A stretch of 64,000 bases of DNA, taken from the NCBI GenBank assembly GCA_007258455.2, contig VDFB02270651.1:495521370-495585369 (forward strand). Reading direction: 5' to 3'. Positions 48,159-58,166 of the stretch are shown in pieces; the stretch's first letter is position 1, and each line of letters starts with the position of its first letter. Source of the stretch: Sequoia sempervirens. Taxonomy: Eukaryota > Streptophyta > Pinopsida > Cupressales > Cupressaceae. The notes under the pieces were generated by a model, which saw only the letters and a list, made by a program, of their open reading frames with translations, did not search any database and had not been told where the DNA came from. A program made the position numbers and the translations under genes.

Positions 48159-48571
48159 TGTTGAATTTGATGATTGAACTCCACAACACCCAAAAATCAC
48201 CTGCAAGAAATTATCCTATCATAGAAGAAAGATCAAAGTAATTGTTTTGTTATGCAACTAAGAGAGAAGAAATCAAATCCAAAAGAGAAAATGATTTGCT
48301 ATGTATTAACCTAAATGGTTCTGAATTGAATGGCTACAATGAATTTGCAAGCTTTATAAAAGCATGCAAAAGAAAACCCTATATGAGGATTGCATTAGAT
48401 TGTGACAAGTGTCTTAATCTCATGCAATGAGACAACTAGACCTATAATTAGGCCAATCTAATAATAAAAAAGAACTCCTAAGTTTAGCTTAAGTGAACTA
48501 AAGTAATAAGGGACTTAATAATTAATTAATGAATAATTAATTATCAAGTGATTATCCTGATTACTCTAACA
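48159..48571 (-). repeat. Element D 5' LTR
   Basis: 413 bp, TGTTGAATTTGATG to TTACTCTAACA in plus orientation. It carries the intact junction TGAGACAACTAG at about 48428-48439, where the other D LTR is interrupted by element C. Confidence 0.9.
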
Positions 48572-49250
48572 TGGATGAAGTTGTCAATGCCATCAATGGT
48601 CTTGGTGGTAAGTTGGAAGAAAGTGAAGTTGTAAAACAGGTATTGAGAACTCTTCCTAAAACGTATAGTTCTAAAGTTTCTGCTATTGAGGAAGCTCAAA
48701 ATTTAGATCAATATTACAGATATCATATGTTTGGTGCTTTAATTTCTTATGAATTGAGAGATTTTGATCAAGATGCTACAAAGAAAGAAACTTCCTTTAA
48801 ATTCAGCAAGGCAGAGAAGGATGATGAATCAGATCCTGATGATCTTGATGAGGTGGAAGCAAATTTTGTAAGGAGATTGAAAAAGGGAACAATAAAATAG
48901 AAAGGTAAGTTAATCTTTAAGTGTTTCAATTGTGGAAAGATAGGTCATTATGCTTCTAAATGTCCAATCAAAGTTGCAAATGACAAACATAAGGATCATA
49001 AAGGTAAATCTGTCAAGAAAAGTTACTATGTTGAAAAAGACAAAGGTGTATCTGATGATGAGGAATCAGACTATCCTGATGAGGATAGTGATGAATGCTT
49101 GTTCATGGATTTAAATTTTGGAACTAATTCTACTAATTCTAAAAGATGTATGAAGGAAAGTGCTTTTCATGCAAGAGAGGAGAGAAATTATTGGATAATT
49201 GATAGTGGATGCTCAAATCATATGATAGGTGACAAGAGAGTTTTTTAAAC
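48572..49250 (+). pseudogene. Element E gag C-terminal part, nucleocapsid and protease start
   Basis: Continues the gag cut at 13784: DEVVNAINGLGGKLEESEVV, KQVLRTLPKTYSSKVSAIEE, then EVEANFVRRLKKGTIK, a TAG at 48898-48900, and an intact CCHC knuckle CFNCGKIGHYASKC (about 48924-48965). An acidic spacer follows (DDEESDYPDEDSDECLF), then the protease site IIDSGCSNHMIGDK (about 49196-49237). A frameshift at about 49238 follows. The first TGGAT is the right copy of the duplication made by D. Confidence 0.9.
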
Positions 49251-50165
49251 TTCAAAAGTATGATGGTAGTCTTGTTAAGTTTGGTGATGATACATCTGCT
49301 AAGATCTATGTAAAAGGCTCAAATAGTTTTGATGGAAAGCATAAAATAGATGATGTTCTTTATGTCAAGGATCTCTAGCATAGTCTTCTCAGTGTAGGAC
49401 AAATGTGCAACAGAGGATACAATTTGGTGTTTCAAGATGATGGTTGTGAAATTAGAAAAGGAAGCTCCAAAAATTTGGTTGCTACAAGTACAAGGACAGA
49501 AAGAAATGTTTATAAGCTCAAACGTGGTGGTGTTAAGTGCTTTTTTGTCTCAAATAAATGAAAGTTGGTTGTGACATAGAAGAATGGGTCAGATTGACTT
49601 TGATAGCCTAGTGAAGATCAGTTTTATTGATGCTATGAGAGATCTACCAAGGATTACAAAATCTATCAATGTAATCTGCAAAGAGTTTCAATTTGGAAAG
49701 CAAACAAAGAAGAGTTTGAGAACTAAAGAACATTCTACCGCAGGGTCTTTGGAGTTGGTGCATACAAACCTATGTGGACATACCAAAATAAGAATCTCAC
49801 AAGGTGATACATATTTCATTTTATTAATAGATGATTATTCTAGAATGACTTGGGTGACATTTCTCAAAGAAAAATCGGAAGCTCTGGATAAGTTCAAAGC
49901 TTTTAAATCTATGGTTGAGAATTAAATAAATTTGAAAATCAAGTGCTTGAGGTTTGACATAGGTGGTGAGTTCACATCCAATGAGTTTAACAGTTTTTGT
50001 GAAGATCATGCAATAAAGAGACAGTTATCAGCTCCTAAGACTCCTCGGCAAAATGGAGTTGTGGAAAAGAAGAACAAGATAGTTCAAGAAGCAATGAGAA
50101 CCATGATGAAGGAAGAAAATCTACCAGAATTCTACTAAAAAGAAGCAATTCATACTGTAGTATAC
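49251..50165 (+). pseudogene. Element E protease remainder and integrase (broken)
   Basis: 49251-49583 is decayed protease and pre-integrase sequence spread over frames. Integrase is readable from 49584: SLVKISFIDAMRDLPRITK, KSLRTKEHSTAGSLELVHTN, ILLIDDYSRMTWVTFLKE. After a TAA at 49923-49925 it continues with FDIGGEFTSNEF, PRQNGVVEKKNK and MMKEENLPEFY. The second acidic site reads RFDIGGEF instead of a canonical DNGGEF. No enzyme activity is plausible. Confidence 0.87.
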
Positions 50166-52215
50166 ATTCTTAATAGAGGACAAGTATGATTGAACAATTC
50201 AAAGACCCCCTATGAGATATGGTATAGAAAACCTCCTACTATGAAATATTTTAGTGTTTGGAAGAAAATTCTATATCAGGACAGATGAAGAAAAATTGGG
50301 AAAGTTTAATGCAAGATCTGATGAAGAAATCTTCCTTGCATACTCTAAAAAAAGAAAGACATACAAATGTTATAACTAAAGGCTGAAGAAGATTTTTGAA
50401 AGTGAAAGTGTCAAATTAGTGAAAAACCACATAAAAGTTTTCCATTGATAGAAGGATATGAATCTGATGAAACCGCTTGCAATGAAGAAGAAAAATATGA
50501 AGAGAAAGAAAAAGAGATGAAAATGGAAGAGGAAAAAGATCCAGAAAAGATCCCTAAGACTCCTAAGTATATGCACAAGAATCATTTTGAAGATAAAATC
50601 ATTGGAGATAAGAGAAAATGTGTGTTAACAAGAAGAAAAGATGTTATGATAGGGGAACAGGTAAATTTTTGTTTACTTTCAAAAGTATAACCTAAAACAA
50701 TACCTGAAGCATGCAAGGATGAGAACTGGATCAAAGCTATGGAAGAAGAGTTGATAAAGATTGAGAAGAATCAAACTTGGGAATTGGTTCCAATTCCAAC
50801 AAACAAGAATGTGATAGGAACTAAATGGGTTTTCACGAACAAACTAAATGAGGATGGAAAGGTTAGAAATAAGGCTAGACTGGTGTGTAAGGCCTACTCA
50901 CAAGTGCAAGGAATAGAATTTGAATACTTTTGCTTCGATGGAAAGAATAGAAGCCATTAGAATGTTTTTGGATTTTTCAACACATAAAGACTTCAAGGTG
51001 TATCAAATGGATGTCAATTTTTCCTTCTTGAATGGTGAGTTAGAAGAAGAGGTTTACATTAAACAACCATAAGTTTTTAATTTCTAGAAGATTTTGATAT
51101 CGTCTCCAGATTAAAAAAGTCATTGTATAGACTCAAACAAGCTCCTATAGCTTGGTATGCAAGACTGGACATATACTTTTCATCGCAAGGATTCAAAAAG
51201 GGTACTACTAATAGAAATATTTACTTCAAGGTTGAGGGAATTAGATCCTAATTATGGTTGTGTATGTTGATGACATAATATTTGGAGGAAATGAAGGTAT
51301 GTGTAAGATATTTGCAGAGTAGATGTAAAAAGAGTTTGAGATGTCAATGTTTGGGAAGATGGATTCCTTCCTTGGGTTACAAATTAATCAATCGGAAAAA
51401 GGTATTTTCATTTCACAGTCAAAGTATGTCAAGGAAATGTTGAAGAAGTTTAGAATGGAGGATTCTAAACTAGTATGTACTCCCATGCTTACTAGTTGCA
51501 AGTTGAGAAAAAATGATTAATCTCCTAAGACATATCAGAGCAAGTATATATCAATTATTGGTGGACTACTATATCTTGTTGTTACTAGATTAGATATCAT
51601 GCATGTAGTTTGTCTTGTGGAAATATTTCAAGAAGATCCTATAGAATCACATGTCAAAGCAGTTAAAAAGATATTCAGATACTTGAAGGGCACTCCATAT
51701 TTTGGTCTATGGTATCCTAGGGGTATTGATTTCTCTTTGAGTGCTTATATAGATGCAGACTGGGCAAGTTGTATAGATGATAAAAGAAGTACAAGTGGAT
51801 GTGCTTTCTTTCTTGGAAGTAGATTGGTTTCTTGGTTGAGTAAGAAGTAGGATTTAGTGTCATTATCTATTGCAGAGGCAGAATATATTGTAACAACATC
51901 ATGTTGTACATGAGAGTTATGGATGAAGTAGACATTGAAGGATATCAGAGTTTCATATGATGAGCCTATTTCTATGTCAAGTGTGATAATACAAGTACTA
52001 TAAATGTTTTAAAAACCTCAGTAATGCATTCAAGGAAAAAACATATCTCTATTTGGTATCACTTTCTTAGAGAGAAAGTTGCAAAGAATGAGTTGAAGCT
52101 AGAGTATGTGCCTACAAAGGATCAAGTTGCAGATATTTTCACAAAGGATCTTCCAAAAGATACATTTAAGTATCTTTGGTAGAAGTTAGGGGTTATTACA
52201 CCTCCTTTCAATTAG
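50166..52215 (+). pseudogene. Element E reverse transcriptase and RNase H (heavily broken)
   Basis: Visible pieces are the acidic linker (ETACNEEEKYEEKEKEMKME), the RT N-terminus (MEEELIKIEKNQTWELVPIP, KWVFTNKLNEDG), RLKKSLYRLKQAPIAWYARL, a YVDD-containing segment (about 51255-51285, shifted frame), and RNase H (ADWASCIDDKRSTSGCAFFL, SRLVSWLSKK, SLSIAEAEYIV). More stops and frameshifts than in element B, so E has been decaying longer. The expected end is a TAG at about 52213. Confidence 0.87.
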
Positions 52216-52682
52216 ATGCATAAGAGTGTGCATATGTCCAGGGAGTATTTCAAGATACCTTCTTGGTCCTAGACTGATGAATGCTACCTCTCAGGGGGAG
52301 TAGGTAGTGGTTTGTTTTAATTGGTGAATTCAGGGGAGCATATCTTGTGCCCCTAAGGGGAGAGAGTTGTGGAGAGAGAGCAGAAGTAAGTGTGAGAAAT
52401 TTTCTTGCTAGTGTTTCCTAAAGTGAAGTATGCAAATTTTTCCCTTTTCCATTGATGTCAAAGGCAAAGAGATTAAAGTTTGAAAAAGTCCTCAAGTAAG
52501 GGGGAGAAAAATGAAGGAAAGGGAAAGAGAGAGTGAAGTTTGGGAAAGTGGTAGAAGTGTAAGGAATTTCCATATCAAGGGGAGATATTGAAGAGTTTTT
52601 TGAGTGTTGGACTTGCAAAGTTGCTTCTATTGATTGATGATTTTTTAGAGCTGGTATTGCCATCAATGAAAAAGGGGGAGAT
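52216..52682 (+). other. Element E 3' leader with repeated purine tracts and polypurine tract
   Basis: Non-coding. Successive purine runs are TCTCAGGGGGAGTAGG (about 52291), CCCTAAGGGGAGAGAG (about 52351), AAGTAAGGGGGAGAAAAATG (about 52494), CAAGGGGAGATATTG (about 52575) and AAAAAGGGGGAGAT (about 52669-52682), the last touching the LTR. Confidence 0.8.
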
Positions 52683-53263
52683 TGTTGGAGATTTTTTGGT
52701 GTTGCCATTAGTGTTTTCATTGATATCAACCACTAGTGTGGATTTGTTGTGGTTTTATGTCACACTGATGTCAACCTCTAGTATGGTCAGGGAGATTGTT
52801 GCACTATGTTGTCATTAGTGTTTTTATTTGATGTCAAACTCTAGTTTTTCCATGTTGAGAAGTGTTTGTGGTATTGATAAGGTGTTGCAAATGTCGTAGA
52901 TATGTTGAGCAGGTGTTTGTGGTGTTGCTAATGCAACTGGTTCACTTGGTTTCCAAGTGCTTTTGATAAAATTTGAATAAAAGAGTTTGCATTGTGGCAT
53001 AGGTGTGTTTAGTGTTGTGCTCTATATTTCTTCATGGTTAAAGATAAACTTGTTCAGTTTGGATGTGATAATCAGAGGTGTTAAGAGGTGCTATATCCAG
53101 AGTTTTAGGTTCTAGATCGTGCAACAGTGGAAGATGTGTTTGACAGTGTGTCTACTTGTGTAGAAGGTTGTCTTGGAGAAATGGATTTTCTCCACATTTC
53201 TCTGCATTGTGGTTTCGTATCTTGTGGATTTGGGAACGTGCTAATATTTTATGTTCCTACCTT
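52683..53263 (+). repeat. Element E 3' LTR, left part
   Basis: Matches 10665 to about 11255 of the 5' LTR (TGTTGGAGATTTTTTGGTG onward to GTTCCTACCTT). Interrupted after about 53263 by insert G. Confidence 0.88.
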
Positions 53264-53284
53264 CCCCTAGAGCTTTGTATGTGA

Positions 53285-54462
53285 AATAAAGAAAAATATG
53301 GAAGTGTGTGTTTTGTGTGATATGTGATGGAATGATATAACACACCTATACTTTTCCTAATTTCATTAGAAAAAGAGATCTCCCTAGTGGAACCCCTAAA
53401 AATGCTATGTTCCACTCAAAAATTTTGCAAAATCTAGTTATTTTCATGACCTGGGGCTTAGGGTTTCACTTATTGTCATGCCTTAGGGTTTCTAAGTTGC
53501 TTAAATCCTTTCTAAAAAAATCCTAAGTTTGAATCCTTTACAAGCACTATAATTTGATGAAATATTAATGAAATATTTCAGGAGGGGGTCAAATGTATTA
53601 AATTATGCGTTACTAAAGGGAAATAAGAGGCACGTGTTTTAAAAGAAAATGAGATATTTTAATCTTGGTCATCGGTTGTATCTGAAGGTTATGTGCATAG
53701 GAAAGTAGTCTTGTGTTAAAGCACGCATATGTTGAAGGTTCAAGATCTAATATGAGCCCTTCCCCGCCTCCCTGCTACTAAAATTTGCACGCAGGTTAAG
53801 GATCACAGGGAAGCGAGGAAGCTGACACGTGGATTTTCCCATCGGCGGTAAGGATGGTGGAGCCCACAAATGACGGGGACCTCGGGTGCACATGGCTTGT
53901 TTCTGATTGGTAGAGAATGATTGAAGGCTATAGTCAAATTTTTCAAACTCTGTTGACTGAATTCGGGTCATCTATCTTGCCACCTCATCATAGGATCAAT
54001 GATCAAAGTTCAAAATTGAGTTTGAAGACAAATGAGTCATTCTGGTTCGCCCGAGTGAACCATAATGGTGGAAAAGATGCAAAGCTATAGAATTGGAAGG
54101 TTTTTAATCCATTAAAACCTATTTTAAAGCATAATTGAAGATTGTCAAAAGAATTTTGCACATTCAAGGAGCTCGTGCTATGATTTTCAAGCTTGTTTGG
54201 CAATGAAATTAGGGATTTCGAGCATCTTGCAAACCAGTAAGTAAAATCACTTCCTTGCTTCTCAAAGTGCTTAGAATTTTTTAAATTGCACTCGCTCAAT
54301 CGCTCTATCATTAGGGTTTCATTGCTTATGCATTTCTTTTAAGGTTTGACATAGTTTCAAAGCAATTAGCTTGTTTGGTTCTATTTTTTTTTAGTCAAAC
54401 TCATTCTTAATTCGTAGGTTTTAGTTTGTTGAAAGAATACCTAGTTTATAAACCCTAGAATC
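53285..54462 (+). other. Insert G upstream non-coding region
   Basis: AT-rich, no coding signal that I can support. It would be the promoter/leader region of the long G ORF. A putative TATA-like stretch cannot be singled out in this composition. Confidence 0.5.
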
Positions 54463-57400
54463 ATGGCTCTAAAAGTGAAAGTATCCTCATCCAAGGGAGA
54501 AGCCTTTGGCTCAAAAACTCCCCTCAGACCCATAGTCTAGGACCTAACTGAGCAATTAAAACCCTCAACTTTTGAAAAACATAAGGATCAACCACTATTC
54601 CAAGGAAAATAAATTGTTGAAGGACTGGTAGATAAGCAAGCTGCTATCAAGGATATTACAATGCCTTAGACTGGGTGGCAAATGTTCAATTGTTGGTTTC
54701 AGAATACGAATCATGGAATTCCTATGGGTAACCTGTGGAATCTAGACTTGGGAAAGTTAATTATACTCAATGTCTATATGGATGTGGATTTGTTAAACGT
54801 ATTGGCCAGAAACTATGGACCAATCACAAGGACTTTGAGGACATTCAATAGAATAAATATGGTTAAGGTCACTAGGGAGGAGATTGTAGAAATTTTCAAT
54901 CTCACTGACTGGAATGAGGACATGGTGCCTATTGATGAGAACAAATTTAGGGCAGAGTATGAGAAGGTAAAGCATACATTCAATTTTTCAATACTACCAA
55001 ATTATTTGGCATCTGTGGATGGTAGAAAGGTAGTCTTGGGTCCTTCAGACAAGGATCCCTATCCGATAAAATATTTTGTGACTTATTTCCAAAGGACCTT
55101 CTATTCCATATGTCATATTATTGGTTATGACCCATTCACAAGCATATCTAGGGCTTGGATGTATATGGCAGCACATATCCAACACCCTGCATATTGCACA
55201 TTGTATGATTATGCAGGGTATCTAGCAGAAAAAATTCATGAGGGCCTGGTTGAGTTGAAGAAGGGTAAGGATGGAGTCAAATTCTTCTGGTATTCTTTGT
55301 TTATGTGCATGTTACTATTCAGGGGTGCTCTGTTCTTTGGTCAAGATATGGCATTGGAACAAAGGAAAGGTAATTTAGAACTTCCTATGCAATGTTGGAC
55401 TATGGTCCTTGACAAAGATGATAGAAAGTTTCATTATGTATTGTTCCAAAACTTATTTTCCTCCAAGTTGAGGAGAGTACTAATGATGAACATGCCAAGC
55501 ATTCCTACAGCCTTGCATGATTTTCTAAGGCCTAAGGAAAGAAGGATAGAACTTGGTATTGATCACAACTGGGGGGATGTTATCCCTTATCCCACTTACA
55601 CTATTTTGAGAGTCTATGGTTCAATTGTTTCACCCACTTACTACCCAAATATGTGTTAGAAAGGATTGGCTTTTTAGAAGTAATATGGAAATTGGGGAAT
55701 GTGTAAAACATCCACCTAAAGGATCAAGGAAAGGGAACATTCTTCCCTTCATACACTTGCTTTTCAAATTTTGTAATGGTTAAAGGGGGATGGGATAATA
55801 TAAATGATATTCTTAAGCCATTGAATATGAGAAGAGAAGTAGTGAGAAACCATGACCTTGAAGGTTTTATGGCATGGTTGAAGATAAGAAATAGGAGCTC
55901 AAAGTTTATTCATAATTTTTATTTCCCTAAGGATGTCATTAGGAAAAAAAAAAAATTCTAAAGTAGGAGGACAGAAAAACAAAATGGATTGTTTTTGATA
56001 AATTGCAAAGGAAAATGAGGGAAAAGGGCCCACAATTTACTGCCCTTGCAGAAATTCCCAATGAAATGCAAAGAATTGAATTTATTTTCCAAAACTTTGA
56101 GATAGTTGTAGGGAACTTAGAAAGTGAGAGATTGGTCTAGGAAAAGGGGAAGGCCAATGCTACAAATGAACAAGATGTGGGGGATACCCCTATAATGGAA
56201 GAAAGGCCACCTTACCATCCACCTGAGCAACAAAAGGTAATTTTCTTCAAAAGAAAGAAAAGTAAGGTGAAGAGAATAGATACAACTGCTGCTCCTTCTC
56301 AACTAGAGAAGTAAAGGAGTCCTTCGCCAGTGCCACAAATTCCACCACCATCTCCCCCAAGGTCAACTGGACCTAAATTCATTAACATTGATTCTCCAAC
56401 CAGACAAGCATTGCCATCAAAAGAACAAAAGGTTCAATCAGTTGGTTTGGTGGACTATGAGGAGGATTCTGATGATGAAGTCTTGGTAACACAAGAGGAA
56501 TGCAACAAGGAATGACATCTCTACCAAGGGAGATTGTTCCATAGTAGCTTGGTTTGAGACTAAGAAAGGCTGACCTCACTGGCTTAAATAGCCAAAATGA
56601 TGTGAGAGAAGAGGCATGTAATAAATTCATGGATGATGATTCTTTTGTGCAGTCTAAGGCCTTCATGGAGTTTTCCTAGAGGGAAAAGAAGGATGAATTT
56701 GTGAATAATGTTGCAGAACAGAGGAGCCTTCATCCTAAACTACCTGATTTGGTCATCCAAGCAAGATTAATAAAAGAGATGAAGGAGAAGTATCAAAAAA
56801 TAACTATAGCTGAGGGTAGCGAACTGGTTAGAAAGAGTGGAATTATTTTATTGCCCAAATGGGATTTTTCTTATGCCATTGCATTTGACACAATAAAGAG
56901 ATATGATAGACCTCTCTACAACTCAGAGGAGGAAGCTACAATTGCACTACAATGATCTGCATTTAGTGAGCAGTGGGATAAACTAGCCATTTGGGCCTTA
57001 GCCCCCAATAACAAGAAGCCAGATATTGTAGAGCCTACTACAGATTATAGGGGAGGCTTGATAATAAAGAGAGTGTTAGACACCTTAGCAATTGAGGCAA
57101 CAACAATGTCAGTAAATGTTTCTCAATTTACAAAGACAACAGTGGAATCGGTGACTGCTGAGAAGGAACAATTTAGAAAAAAGTATAATGATTTTTTGAT
57201 TGATTATGGGAAGAATCAACAACATACCATGCAACTACAAACTGAGTTGGAACTGTTAATGGAAAAAATGTAAAAGGAAAAAATGTAAAACTTGCAACAT
57301 GGTGAGCCAATGGAGACTAATGTTGCTTCACCTTCTACTCCACAAGAGCCATCAACTACTGCGACTCTACCTCCAACAAGTTCTTCATGGGAAATTGTGC

Positions 57401-58166
57401 CCTACAATATGGGAAATGTGCACATTTTAGTGAAGAAGCCAGATTCACCCAGTGCATAGCAAGAAGAAGAGGTTAGCAAGGAAGAATTGTTGCAAAAGTT
57501 AAAGGAGTATGAAGAGAAATGTGACAGACATGATAGAGAAATTTTTGTTAACAATATGAAGATTGTCACTGCAGTTTTGGAGCATCTAAATAGAGGAGTG
57601 AACAACAGATTAATTAGCCTCCATGCTAATTATTCTGCCATGAAAGATGCAATAAAAAATTTGATATTGATAAAGAAGTGGCAATTCCTCTAATGGAGAC
57701 ATGGATCCCAAGATTGCAAGACTTGAGAATAATGGTTGTGGGAGCCAAGCATGATGTCAATGCACCAGAAAATATCAAGCCAACTCTCAAGACTGTAAAT
57801 GGAATTCAAGAATTCAGGGGGAAGATAGAGCCTTTGGAAAAGATCAGGGAGTTGCTTAAGGGTTTTCATGAAATGAATCATGGTCTCTTCCCTCCTATAT
57901 TAAAAGATGATGGCAACATTAAAACCTTGCGGGATTGGAGGAAGGAAACAAATGAGGTGATTTCAAAACAAGCAGCTCTAATCTGTCAAGGGAATGATAT
58001 GAGCATGTTGAAAAAGAACATGGATATGATCACTCATGCAGGACATGTTCTAGAAGAATTTGACAAAGAAGCAAACCAAGTGGTAACTAAATATGCCCCT
58101 TATAGAACAAAATCTGATGAAATCATAAAATTTAATTGGCCTACAAAAGAGGAATTCCAAGCATAG
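54463..58166 (+). pseudogene. Insert G long ORF (~1,230 codons), unrecognised protein, broken
   Basis: ATG at 54463 (MALKVKVSSSKGEAFGSK). Early in-frame stops at about 54538, 54610 and 54667, then open 54682-55659, then four frame changes (near 55670-55770, 56120-56330, 56510 and 57650) up to a TAG at 58164. The N-terminal ~400 residues look globular (VTREEIVEIFNLTDWNEDMV, FFWYSLFMCMLLFRGALFFG) and may weakly resemble plant-mobile-domain-like proteins. A Pro-rich linker with PPPSPPRSTGP (about 56340), a coiled-coil-like region (about 57130-57270, 57480-57560) and a helical Lys/Glu-rich C-terminus follow. No zinc knuckle, protease, integrase or RT motifs. Function unknown. Confidence 0.6.

Larger units (their letters stand above)
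13785..48571 (-). mobile_element. Element D: minus-strand LTR retrotransposon inserted in the gag of E, itself hosting C, B and H
   Basis: The ends are TGTTGAAGTTG (13785) and TTACTCTAACA (48571). The target duplication is TGGAT (13780-13784 and 48572-48576). In minus orientation the 5' LTR is 48159-48571, the primer site is 48147-48158, the polypurine tract is just right of 23475, and the 3' LTR is 13785-14059 plus 23341-23475. LTRs are about 410 bp. The D-owned internal sequence is only about 4.3 kb (23476-24033, 31730-34246, 46949-48158) and no RT or integrase was recognised. It is therefore probably non-autonomous or badly decayed, using an initiator-Met primer. Confidence 0.85.
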
